NCBI GenBank assembly: GCA_965198825.1
Contig: CBDAQB010000002.1
Location: 620,001 to 684,000 of the forward strand
Direction: 5' to 3'
Source: BOG-908 sp965198825
GTDB taxonomy: Bacteria > Pseudomonadota > Alphaproteobacteria > Acetobacterales > Acetobacteraceae
Length of the DNA stretch: 64,000 nucleotides
Shown here: positions 49,521 to 58,318 of the stretch, one piece after another
Layout: the number at the start of each line of letters is the position of its first letter
Position numbering within the stretch: the stretch's first letter is position 1
The notes under the pieces: generated by a model
The model's database searches: none
Seen by the model: the letters and a program-made list of their open reading frames with translations, nothing else
Told to the model about the DNA's origin: nothing
Made by a program: the position numbers and the translations under genes

Positions 49521-50090
49521 GTGACCCGCCACCTGCCGATCGCTTCAGTGGGAGGAGACTCTTCGCCAGCGTCCTTGCCGCTTCTGGTCCTGGTCATCGA
49601 AGGAATCGGGGAGCTCGGCACGTCTCCCGGCAAGGGGGTGTCCCGCCTCCTTGCCGTGGGTCACCCCGATGGTTCGGCGACGGCCTGGAGGCTCGTCTCG
49701 GAGAGTCGATGGAAGCAGCCGGTGGTCTTGCCTTCTACAGGCGAGCCGGACCCGGTCGAATGGCCGACAGCGGCAATCGACCGCTTGCTCGAAACCGTCG
49801 CCGGAAAGCGTATCGCCGCGTTCGATCCGAAGGAAACGTCGCGTTACCTGCGGCGGCTCGGCAAGATCGCCGGACGTGGCGCCATTCCACCCATCGAGGA
49901 TTACGTGGACATCGCCGAAGGGCTGGGTATGAAGGCGATGCACTTTCGAACCCTGATGGAGACGATCGAGGGGCCGTGTCTGGCCAAGGATTTCGCGACG
50001 GCCGCGCAGCTCGCGTCCTGCTTTCTCCAGATGATGGCTCGGCAGCGGCATGGACGCGCGCGTCGCGCGTCGCCGCCGTCGAACCGATAG
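49521..50090 (+). CDS. Hypothetical protein of the island gene chain
   Basis: The 189-residue frame starts at GTG 49521. The second half looks like genuine helical protein (AIDRLLETVAGKRIAAFDPK, then YVDIAEGLGMKAMHFRTLME). An overlapping frame (49439-50641) reads as Arg/Gly-rich noise until about 50100, so this frame is preferred up to its stop. Family not recognised; first of five small genes on the plus strand. Confidence 0.55.
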   Translation: MTRHLPIASVGGDSSPASLPLLVLVIEGIGELGTSPGKGVSRLLAVGHPDGSATAWRLVSESRWKQPVVLPSTGEPDPVEWPTAAIDRLLETVAGKRIAAFDPKETSRYLRRLGKIAGRGAIPPIEDYVDIAEGLGMKAMHFRTLMETIEGPCLAKDFATAAQLASCFLQMMARQRHGRARRASPPSNR

Positions 50091-50191
50091 CCGGTGCCGA
50101 GGATTGCAGTGACGGCGCCGATCGTCGGACCGGAGCGTGCACCGGCAAGGAAATTGGCTGGGTTCGCGACCCCTTATCCGAGCGGTTTGCC

Positions 50192-50641
50192 GTGACGATC
50201 AAGGACGGTTCCGGGCCTTCGGATGCGCACCTGGATCCTTGGTGCGCGACGCCGTTCCATTGTGGCGAAACGCTGCCTATCGGCTTCTCGCTACGGCATC
50301 CTCGAACCGGCGGCCTCGGCTGGCTGGTGAGCACGGATGTCGGGGAACTGGACTTCGACGCCGGTCGCGCGCGGACCCCCAGCGGGCGGCGCTCCCAGCT
50401 CGGTGGTCGCTTCGACGCGGTCGACGTCGGTTGCGAAGGGGATGAGGCCGGGACGGCGTTCCGATACCTGCTCGAAAGCGACTTCGACGGTTTCGGTGCC
50501 CTCCGGGCGCTGGACAAACTTTGGCTAGTTTCCTGCAAGGTCTCGCGCCACCTGGGCCTGCAGCATCCCCCGCGCAGGTCGGCGGATGTCCGAACCTTTC
50601 GAGTCGCACCGAGCAGCGTACCTCGCGGCGGTCAACGCTAG
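50192..50641 (+). CDS. Hypothetical protein, start uncertain
   Basis: The frame becomes protein-like at ERFAVTIKDGSGPSDAHLDP and stays so through GFSLRHPRTGGLGWLVSTDV and AFRYLLESDFDGFGALRALD. The GTG at 50192 gives 149 residues, but coding likeness begins slightly earlier, so an unusual start or a small shift near 50100 is possible. It precedes the zinc-ribbon gene by 9 bp. Confidence 0.45.
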   Translation: MTIKDGSGPSDAHLDPWCATPFHCGETLPIGFSLRHPRTGGLGWLVSTDVGELDFDAGRARTPSGRRSQLGGRFDAVDVGCEGDEAGTAFRYLLESDFDGFGALRALDKLWLVSCKVSRHLGLQHPPRRSADVRTFRVAPSSVPRGGQR

Positions 50642-50650
50642 GAGAACTCC

Positions 50651-50902
50651 GTGACACCACCTTCCCAGGTCCGCCGTCTGGTCCTCAACCGCGCGAGATG
50701 CGGAGCCTGCGGGACCGCGATAGAATCCGGGCACACCCACGACTTCGTTTGGTGCCCGTGTGGAAAGTTGGCGGTGGACGGCGGGCTAACCTACGTCCGG
50801 CGTTTGTGGTCGGTCGACTACGAGGAGCTTTCGCGATGGCGCGACGCCGACGGCAAGCTCCACGACAACGACGAAACGTCGAACCCGTGGCCTGACGCGT
50901 GA
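50651..50902 (+). CDS. Small zinc-ribbon protein
   Basis: The 83-residue protein has ARCGACGTAIESGHTHDFVW followed by CPCGKLAVDGG and YVRRL. Two CxxC/CxC pairs would bind one zinc ion. Very similar short proteins (xxCxxCGxxIESxxxHDFxxCxCGxxxVDGG) are widespread in bacteria and phages under a domain of unknown function. Its stop overlaps the next GTG. Presence in mobile regions is typical. Confidence 0.75.
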   Translation: MTPPSQVRRLVLNRARCGACGTAIESGHTHDFVWCPCGKLAVDGGLTYVRRLWSVDYEELSRWRDADGKLHDNDETSNPWPDA

Positions 50903-51348
50903 GCGGCTTCCTTCCCCTGGTGGTCGGCCCGAGTCACGACCGGACGCTCTACACAGCCGACGACGCGACCGACGAAGAGGTCGCCGTATGGACGGCGCGC
51001 CTCACCGCGCTCGACCAGAGGCTCCCGGACGAGATCCAGGACTTCCACGTGCTCTCGGTGCGTCCGAGGCATCCGGGACCAGACGTTCTACCGGCGAGGC
51101 TCCATTTGGTCGGGTTCTCGTCCATCGTGGGATCCACCATGTTCACCGCTCCGGTGTGGCGGTTGGATCTCGAGGAAGCGCTCGTCGTCGAAAAGGGGGG
51201 AAGCCTCACGCGACTGCGGCGCCGTGTCCGTGGAGATCCGCCCGAGCAGCTTCGCTGGCTATTCGAGCGCGGTCTCCGACATTTCGGCTACGGTATCAGG
51301 GCTGGAGGCGATCGGTATATGAGGCTGCCGCACCGTGGAGGAAGTTGA
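50899..51348 (+). CDS. Hypothetical protein
   Basis: The 149-residue frame starts at GTG 50899, overlapping the zinc-ribbon stop. It contains EIQDFHVLSVRPRHPGPDVL, TAPVWRLDLEEALVVEKGGS and LRWLFERGLRHFGYGIRAGG, a convincing soluble protein. Family not recognised. Its stop overlaps the next start (TGATG). Confidence 0.6.
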   Translation: MSGFLPLVVGPSHDRTLYTADDATDEEVAVWTARLTALDQRLPDEIQDFHVLSVRPRHPGPDVLPARLHLVGFSSIVGSTMFTAPVWRLDLEEALVVEKGGSLTRLRRRVRGDPPEQLRWLFERGLRHFGYGIRAGGDRYMRLPHRGGS

Positions 51349-51791
51349 TGGCACCGTCCGTCGGGCGGACAGGCAAGGAAGCGCTGCACGAAGCGGACCT
51401 GATGTGGCTTGCATTGCTGGCGTATTCGAGGGAGGCCACCTCCCGCGATCCTAGTGCCTCGACGGCTACGGTCCTCACGTTGAACGAACACATCGAAGCT
51501 CTAGGCTGCAGCTTCGTGCGCGACGGCCGTGAAGAGGCAGGCGAACTGGGGTCGATTGTTCGAGAAGCCGTCAGCGGAGGCATCCCTTTAATCGTAAGCG
51601 ACGATGGCGAAGCCTTGGTGGTCGTCGGGCTGACGTGGCTTCGACGCGCCGTCGAAGTCCTCCATCGGCCGCCGCTTATGACATTTGGACAGGTGGTCAA
51701 GACTTTGCCAACCCGTTCCGACAAGCTTCCGCTCATTCGGCTGCGGGGATGGACGGATCGCCGTGATGATAACAGCAATACGTCGCTTTGA
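51348..51791 (+). CDS. Hypothetical protein
   Basis: The 147-residue product starts at ATG 51348 with GGAGG five to nine bases upstream, the best ribosome site of the chain. It is helical at first (KEALHEADLMWLALLAYSRE) and then shows EAVSGGIPLIVSDDGEALVV and a basic end (LPLIRLRGWTDRRDD). Family not recognised. The last gene before a 445-bp gap ahead of the large NTPase. Confidence 0.6.
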   Translation: MAPSVGRTGKEALHEADLMWLALLAYSREATSRDPSASTATVLTLNEHIEALGCSFVRDGREEAGELGSIVREAVSGGIPLIVSDDGEALVVVGLTWLRRAVEVLHRPPLMTFGQVVKTLPTRSDKLPLIRLRGWTDRRDDNSNTSL

Positions 51792-52236
51792 CCGCGACGC
51801 GGCGTGGTAGTCGGGCGCCAGCCCGCATCTCTCGGGCGCGGAGCGGATCCGCTGGTGCGCACCTGCGTCACGCTATAAAGCTAACGGCTATCCTCGCGGT
51901 TTCCGACGCCGACGACACCGGTCCCGCCACGGTGATTCATAAGACCGGATCGGACGGCGATCCGGAAGAGCATCGAGGAGGTGCTGGGCTGGTTCGGGAG
52001 AGGCACTTAGGAATTAGCCTTCGACCTGCGAGCATCCCTATGAGGCCACGCGTCTCGCCGGTAACGATCGTCGGGGGCTACCTTGATACCGAATCGCTCC
52101 GGAAGTGCACTCGTCCGCGTTAGAGCGATGTTGTCCGTCATGGCATCGGCTGCCCCTCTGTCTTAAAAAGGTGACCGCGTGATCGCTCTAGTTCACGGGG
52201 AGTGGAGCGACTCCCGCGCTTCATGCGGAGCCTCAA
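51792..52236. other. Gap before the large NTPase gene
   Basis: No convincing gene is seen; one frame (51788-52123) is Arg/Ser-rich and lacks start signals. A hairpin GGGAGT/ACTCCC (52198-52215) lies about 20 bases before the NTPase start and just before its GGAG ribosome site, so it may influence translation. A promoter for the NTPase gene is expected here. Confidence 0.4.
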
Positions 52237-55200
52237 ATGCCCTCACCACCTACGGTAGATTTGGATCGGCTGTTTGTTCCCTGCGCCAATCGAGAACAAG
52301 GTCCGCGACGACTGTTCGTGAAGGAGGAAATGCGCACCCAGACCTGGCAGCACGTGCTGGAGCTTTCGCGCGTGGTGATCCTGGCCGAAGCCGGAGGGGG
52401 CAAGTCTACCGAGATGAAATCGAAGGCTGGCGCCCTGCGCGACGAGGGGCGGTTCGCTTTCCTGGCCACGGTCGGCGACGTCGCTCGGGAGGGTATTCCG
52501 GGCGCGTTAGATCCTGACGTTAGATCACTCTTCGAGGAGTGGCGGGCGTCGGGACCGACAGGATGGTTCTTCATCGATTCGGTGGACGAGGCGAAGCTCG
52601 ACAACATCGAATTAGGCCGCGCCCTAAGAAGGATTGCGGAGGCGATTGCAGGCAGGGAAGGACAGGCTCGGATCATCCTATCGAGCCGTTACAGCGATTG
52701 GGATCACGAAATCGACGTGGAGACGGTAAAGCGGCTTCTGAGTCCCACGTCTCGGTTCTCGGCCGCGTCCGAAGAGGATGAGGATGACCTTCTCAACCGG
52801 CTGCTGCGCGACGGAAGGCTTGTCGGCAGGGCGGAAGCCCTCGCGTCCGAAGCGCCTGCGGTCGAGGTTCTCATGATGGAGCCGCTGGATGAAGGTCGGA
52901 TCAGGTCGTTCGCGGACACCAGGCTGGGAACGGACCATGCTGGCTTCGTGGAAGCGGTGGCCGAAGCGGACCTCTGGCGATTTGCGCGACGGCCGCTCGA
53001 TCTGGACTGGATGACGAGCTTCTGGCGAGAGCACAATCGGCTCGGCAAGTTGGAAGAGATGCTGGAGGCGAGCCTCGCCGCGCGCTCTAGGGAGACATCG
53101 ACACGCACCTATAACGATGGTCTCGATCCGGACCGATGTGGTCGCGCACTCGAGCGGATCGGCGCCGCCATGGTATTTTGCCGAGCCACTACGATCGCAC
53201 CGCGGAGTGCGGGTCTCGTTTTCGATCGACCCCTCGGGACGCTGGACCTGGGCGACATTCTTCCGGATTGGTCGGAACCCGATGTGGGTCGTCTGTTGCG
53301 TCGCGCCGCCTTCGATCCGGCGACCTTCGGAAGATGTCGGCTGCACAACGACAACGATGGGGAGGTCAGTTCTTATCTCGCGGCGCGATGGCTCGGTCGA
53401 TTGCTGGCGGCGAACTGTCCGCCTGCGGCGGTCCGCGATCTCCTCTTCGCGAACGTCCATGGCGAGCTTCTCGTCAGGCCGTCGGCGCGCTCGACGGCAG
53501 CTTGGCTGGCGCGTCGTGATGCGGACGTATCTCGCGAGCTCCTCTCCCGTGATCCCGGCGCCCTCATCGACGAAGGCGATCCCGATAGCCTGTCACCGGC
53601 GCAGCGTGCCGCGGTGTTGACGGCGCTGATCGACCACGGATTGAGACCTGGTGGAACTTGGACGTTGCACATACATGAACGCTTTCGCCAGTTCGCAAGC
53701 GCGGATCTCTCCGAGACCGTGCGCCACGAGTGGCATCGATGCCGGGAGGCGCCGTCCGGTCGGGCGCTGCTCCTTCAAGTCGTCTGGTCAGGCCGTCTGA
53801 GTTCCTGCATCGATCTTGTCCGTGAGTCGATCTCCGACGCGAGGCTCGACGCCATCGGCCGTGTCTTCGCCATCAGGGCGTTCGTGGAGCTGGCCGATTC
53901 TCGCGAGCTGGCCGACTTCACCTCCGACGTGGTGAACGTAAGGGGCATGCTTCCGGCGATGGCTCTCTGGGAAGCGGCCGAAAACCTGTTTCCCGATCAC
54001 CTGTCCGCCGAGGGCCTTCTCCAGCTGGTGGACCGCGAGCCCGTCGACGAAAGTCACTGGTTTGCCCGCCACGCGGAAAGCATGGTCGGCAAGCTCGAGA
54101 GACCGCATGAACTGTTGACGCTCCTCGACGGATTGATGGCCCGCTTCCTACCGCCTCCGGACGCTTGCGGCGGTCAAGTCTCGCCAGTCGCCGACCGACG
54201 GTTGTTGGCCGCGACGGCCTTGGCGGCTCGACGGCTCCTGGAGCGCTCGCCCGAGGGCGAGGTGCCCCGAGCGACGATCGTACTTTTTCTGCAGGCCGGT
54301 ATGGATCGACCCGGCAGCCGCTTCCCTTCGACTCACGTTCACCGCTTGCGCGGCGAGATCTGCCGTAGCGCTGCCCGGCGGCGCACGTTGTTCTGGTATG
54401 CCGCGGAACTCTCGAGAAATGCGCGCCGGGTGGGTGGCGGATTCGCCACGCACCCGCTCGATCTCCGGCATGTCGGGTGGAAGAATTGCCTGGAGCAGGT
54501 CGATGCCGATTGGCTGCTCGCCGACCTCTCGTCCCGGCAGGACCCATGCGAACGGATGCTCGCTCTTACGTCCGTTCTTACCCTATGGAGACTCGGCGGT
54601 TTCGAACCTGTCTTGCTCGAAGCCGTCGAACGACACGTGGCTGGCGACCTTCCGCTGGAGGAATGCCTCGCGGAGTGGATACGTCCTCCAAGCGAGCCGG
54701 ATGAGCCGGAGGAAACCGAGGAAGACAGGATCGATCGAGAGCGTCATGAGGAAGAGCTTGTGGCGGCACAGGCATATTGGCACGGTCTGCTGCGCGAGGC
54801 GAAAGCTTCCCCTTCGGCGATCGCGGAACTGCCGTCGCCCGCCGGAACCGCCCCGGACACGCGCCTTTACGATCTCTGGCAACTTGCGGCCGAGGCGTAC
54901 GGAAGCGACGTTCGCTACGCGATCGACGATACGACGCCGTTCCGAGGGCTCTTCGGATCGGCACTGACTAAAGCCTTCTGTAGCGCCCTCTCGAGGTTCT
55001 GGCGGTCTCATACGCCTACCTTGAGAAGCGCACGTCCACCTGACGACAGGAACAAGGTCTCGAACTTCGATCGGATGGCGTTGACGGGTGTCGGCTTGGA
55101 GGCAGCTTCGGATGTTTCCTGGCCACGAGGACTGATGGACGACCAGATCGCCCTTGCCGTGCGCTTCGGGACGTTGGAATTGAACGGCTTTCCAGAGTTC

Positions 55201-56574
55201 CTTCATCGGTGCGCCTCGGAGCGCCCCGTGATCGTCGGTTCGCTCCTGTCGGAGGAGATAAGAAAGGAGATAGACGACGCGCAGGCGGGCGTCGCCGACC
55301 CGATAGACGTTCTGGATAGGGTTGCACGAGCCGACCTGGCAATTGTGCGTTGCGTGTTGCCCAGCCTGCTGGTCGAACTCGAGAGACGACCCGGTCTGCC
55401 TAGGATGGCTCTTGAGCCCCTTCTCGAAAGCCTGATCCGAACAGCATCCGAAGAGCGCGCCCCGAGGCTGCCCGCAGGCTTGTTGCTGGAGAGGGCCTGT
55501 GCGGCGCCGGACAGGGCGGTGGAGACATCCTACTTCGCCGCAGGCTTCGCCGTGGACCCCCGAGCGACGCTGGATGCCCTCGAGTCGCATCGAGCGGCTC
55601 TCGACGAGGCGGAGCGAGCCAAACTGACGATAGCGGTCTTGCCGAAGCTGCATTCCGCGTTTCGACACGTCGCCGGAACGTCTGGCACCGTTCCGCCGGA
55701 CGTGATCGAACGGCTTGTCCGGCTCGCACGCGACGATGTCAGGCCGGAGCAGGATAACCGACATCGCGACATGGTCGCCTACACGCCCGATGCCCGCGAC
55801 AATGCGCAACGTACGAGAGATCGGTTGTTCGAGTCGTTGGCCGCGACACCGGGAATCGCGGCGTATGACACGCTGTCTCGGCTTGCTGGCGAGCCGCGGT
55901 TTCTAGGCTGGGCGCCCTATCTCAGGTCCCTTGCGAGGAAACGCGCGCTTGCGGATTCCGAAGGCGAACCATGGCGCGCCGGTGACCCGAAGGCGTTCGA
56001 GGAGAAGTGGGAACGGCCGCCGACCTCTTCGCAAGAACTCCAGCTGCTTCTGGGACGCAGACTCGAGGAGATGCAGCATGACCTTCTGCACTCCGATTTT
56101 AGGCTGGCACCGACCTTCAAGGCGCTTCACGACGAGAACGAGGTCCAGAACTGGATTGCCGATAGACTGCGCCTCCTGCAAGGGAATGCCTACTCGGTGG
56201 ATAGGGAGCCGCGCCGGGCCCAAGAGAGGATGCCCGACATCGTCGCCCGTGCCAAGGCGTCCGACGCGAACGTCGCCATCGAGATCAAAGTCGTGGAGGA
56301 CTGGTCCACGGCCCAGCTGCTCGACGCTCTCAATCTTCAACTCTGCGGTCGATATTTGCGCGCCTCGGGCGGTCGTCACGGCATTCTTCTTTTGGTTCAT
56401 AAGAGGGCCCGCGCTTTGGGCTGGCGTCGGCCTGGTTCGCGGAAAATGCTAAGGTTTGAGGCTCTTGTCGCTCTCCTCGAAGCCGAAGCGCGCACGATCG
56501 CACGCGAGGGCGTCGATGCTCCGCAGCCCAACATCGTCGTCATCGATGTATCCGCGGAGCCGCCGCGCACTTAG
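52237..56574 (+). CDS. Large STAND-like P-loop NTPase with C-terminal PD-(D/E)XK nuclease domain
   Basis: The 1445-residue protein has Walker A (EAGGGKST, 51-58), Walker B (GWFFIDSVDEAK, 109-120) and a sensor-like IILSSRYSDW (147-156), as in NACHT-type signal NTPases. About 1100 residues of helical sequence without clear repeats follow, suited to a HEAT/TPR-like sensor. The last 150 residues carry a restriction-like nuclease core: PD at 1333-1334, EIK at 1349-1351 (AIEIKVVEDWS) and a following QLCGRYL helix. By analogy with bacterial NLR-like immune proteins, it would sense a phage component, oligomerise with ATP and cut DNA. GGAG lies six bases before ATG 52237. Nuclease-last order and family are unassigned. 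Confidence 0.82.
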   Translation: MPSPPTVDLDRLFVPCANREQGPRRLFVKEEMRTQTWQHVLELSRVVILAEAGGGKSTEMKSKAGALRDEGRFAFLATVGDVAREGIPGALDPDVRSLFEEWRASGPTGWFFIDSVDEAKLDNIELGRALRRIAEAIAGREGQARIILSSRYSDWDHEIDVETVKRLLSPTSRFSAASEEDEDDLLNRLLRDGRLVGRAEALASEAPAVEVLMMEPLDEGRIRSFADTRLGTDHAGFVEAVAEADLWRFARRPLDLDWMTSFWREHNRLGKLEEMLEASLAARSRETSTRTYNDGLDPDRCGRALERIGAAMVFCRATTIAPRSAGLVFDRPLGTLDLGDILPDWSEPDVGRLLRRAAFDPATFGRCRLHNDNDGEVSSYLAARWLGRLLAANCPPAAVRDLLFANVHGELLVRPSARSTAAWLARRDADVSRELLSRDPGALIDEGDPDSLSPAQRAAVLTALIDHGLRPGGTWTLHIHERFRQFASADLSETVRHEWHRCREAPSGRALLLQVVWSGRLSSCIDLVRESISDARLDAIGRVFAIRAFVELADSRELADFTSDVVNVRGMLPAMALWEAAENLFPDHLSAEGLLQLVDREPVDESHWFARHAESMVGKLERPHELLTLLDGLMARFLPPPDACGGQVSPVADRRLLAATALAARRLLERSPEGEVPRATIVLFLQAGMDRPGSRFPSTHVHRLRGEICRSAARRRTLFWYAAELSRNARRVGGGFATHPLDLRHVGWKNCLEQVDADWLLADLSSRQDPCERMLALTSVLTLWRLGGFEPVLLEAVERHVAGDLPLEECLAEWIRPPSEPDEPEETEEDRIDRERHEEELVAAQAYWHGLLREAKASPSAIAELPSPAGTAPDTRLYDLWQLAAEAYGSDVRYAIDDTTPFRGLFGSALTKAFCSALSRFWRSHTPTLRSARPPDDRNKVSNFDRMALTGVGLEAASDVSWPRGLMDDQIALAVRFGTLELNGFPEFLHRCASERPVIVGSLLSEEIRKEIDDAQAGVADPIDVLDRVARADLAIVRCVLPSLLVELERRPGLPRMALEPLLESLIRTASEERAPRLPAGLLLERACAAPDRAVETSYFAAGFAVDPRATLDALESHRAALDEAERAKLTIAVLPKLHSAFRHVAGTSGTVPPDVIERLVRLARDDVRPEQDNRHRDMVAYTPDARDNAQRTRDRLFESLAATPGIAAYDTLSRLAGEPRFLGWAPYLRSLARKRALADSEGEPWRAGDPKAFEEKWERPPTSSQELQLLLGRRLEEMQHDLLHSDFRLAPTFKALHDENEVQNWIADRLRLLQGNAYSVDREPRRAQERMPDIVARAKASDANVAIEIKVVEDWSTAQLLDALNLQLCGRYLRASGGRHGILLLVHKRARALGWRRPGSRKMLRFEALVALLEAEARTIAREGVDAPQPNIVVIDVSAEPPRT

Positions 56575-56593
56575 GCCTCGCAGTCGGTCCTCT

Positions 56594-57529
56594 TCATCGA
56601 ATCAGGGCGAGATAGCCGCTGACTGTCAGGACCGAAAGGATGGTCGAAGCAAGCACGACGTTGGAGGTGATGTCCGCCTCGTGTCCGTAGAACTCGGCGA
56701 GCATGAAAGGACCCGTCCCGGTCGGCAGGGCAGCTATAAGGACGGCCGAATGCGTCAGCAGCGGGGACAATCCGAAGACGCGGTCCGCGAGAACCCATGT
56801 CGCGAGGGGTTGCGCCAATAATTTCATCGCGAGCAGAAAGACGATCGTCCGCCAATCCCTCTCCGCGGCGTCCCGCTCGGTCGCCAGGAAGAGACCGAGT
56901 GCCACCAACGCGCAAGGCGAGGCAGCCCCTCCGAGAAGCTTGAGGAACGCCTCGACCGGAATTGGGACGCTCAGACCCGCCAGCGGGACCAGCGCTCCGA
57001 GGAGGGGCGCCATCAACAGGGGGTTCCGAAGCAAGGAGCCCATCACCTTGAGGACGATCTTCTTCCGACCCTTCTCGCTCTGTAGGCTGAACTCGATGAG
57101 GACGATCGCGACCCCGAAAAGGGCGCAAACCGTCACAATCGTCGCTATGAGCGTCGGCGCCATCGCATCCCGACCGAGTGCCGCCAGGGCGAGTGGGAAA
57201 CCGATGAAGCCGGTGTTCGAGTAGCCCGCGTTGAGGCCGTCGATGGCCGCGTCCGCCAGATGTCGCGGACGCCGCAGCCCGAGGAGAATGGTCAGCGAGA
57301 AGACCGAAAGCGCGCCGAAGCCGAAGGCCGCGATGAAGCCTGGCTGCCAGACATCGACTCGCCGGGCGTGTGCGGTGATGTCGAGGAGCAGCGCAGGGAG
57401 TGCGAGGTAAACGACGAAGCGGTTCAGCTCCGAGGTCGCATGCGGACCCAGTACGCCGACGCGCCTGGCAGCCCACCCTGCGAAGATGAGCGCGAAGATA
57501 GGAAGTACGACGGTTAGCGTGGACAGCAT
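56594..57529 (-). CDS. AEC (auxin efflux carrier) family transporter
   Basis: The 311-residue membrane protein has about ten helices in two halves, with the AEC hallmarks LNRFVVYLALPALLL and AGYSNTGFIGFPLALAALG in the first half and ALVALGLFL and LPTGTGPFMLAEFYG in the second. Such carriers export or exchange organic acids such as malate. It is convergent with the NTPase gene, 19 bp apart, with no hairpin element between them. Confidence 0.88.
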   Translation of the reverse strand: MLSTLTVVLPIFALIFAGWAARRVGVLGPHATSELNRFVVYLALPALLLDITAHARRVDVWQPGFIAAFGFGALSVFSLTILLGLRRPRHLADAAIDGLNAGYSNTGFIGFPLALAALGRDAMAPTLIATIVTVCALFGVAIVLIEFSLQSEKGRKKIVLKVMGSLLRNPLLMAPLLGALVPLAGLSVPIPVEAFLKLLGGAASPCALVALGLFLATERDAAERDWRTIVFLLAMKLLAQPLATWVLADRVFGLSPLLTHSAVLIAALPTGTGPFMLAEFYGHEADITSNVVLASTILSVLTVSGYLALIR

Positions 57530-58318
57530 GGACGGCGCAGATCTCGCGAGGACGAGGCAGACCTAACCGACTGCTCGACGCTGGTCCAACGCTGGGCGGC
57601 CGCTTGTTCGCCCCAGTCAACGCGCAGCGCTCCCATGGCTGCGTCCGCTGCCGCGGCGCAGGTGATCCACCTGCAAACCAGCTCGTGAGACGACCATCGG
57701 CAACACTAGGGCGTTGGGAACGGCGGTCCGCGTGGGCAAAGCTTCATCCAGGCTCAATTCGTTTGCACCGGTTGGTTGCAGGCTAGGAGCCTTCGTAATC
57801 GGTTCGTTCGTTACAGCTCGTTTTATACCTCGGTCTCAATGCATAATTGTTCTTGAACATGGCCTGCTACATTAGCTCGTCTTTGGTCACTGGCATGCGG
57901 GCCGGATGCGGCGGGTGGTCCATGCTGCGGAGCTAAGTATCAAGGTCGGAAGCTCGCTGGTGCAGGTGAACGACAGCGCTATCGGCGATCTTGCGAAGAA
58001 CGGAGAGGGATGCTGAGCAATAGCGCCCCGCCACGTCACCGTTGATGTCTTTGTCTGAGCTTGCAGGAGAGCAGGGCCACCCTGCCGCACGCGAGTCTCT
58101 CGCCGGTCAAGTGTTCTACCGAGCACGCACTTACTCAACGATCCGTGGGGCGGCGAACCGGGTCGCGAACACCAGCCGAGAACACTGTACCCAACCTGCA
58201 ACAGATTTGGGTGATTAACCTGTTCAACCGAAAACCCGGTGGATTTAAGCTGCCGATGCAGTATAAATCAACCGCGAAATGGCGTGCAATCTATATACTC
58301 CGGCGAGCATGGTGGTTG
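57530..58318. other. Intergenic region with a possible gene remnant
   Basis: No full gene is visible. A 36-codon frame at 57906-58016 (RRVVHAAELSIKVGSSLVQV, then NDSAIGDLAK) faintly resembles the C-terminal end of a VgrG/baseplate-type protein. The 57790-57880 stretch is AT-rich. The last 150 bp hold the promoter of the porin-like gene (TATAAATCA at 58262 and TATATACT near 58293 are AT-rich candidates). Confidence 0.35.

Noticed and set aside
49439..50641. 400-codon frame across two island genes
   Set aside because: The first 220 codons are Arg/Gly-rich and out of phase with the more protein-like frame 49521-50090; only the last 150 codons were kept as a gene.
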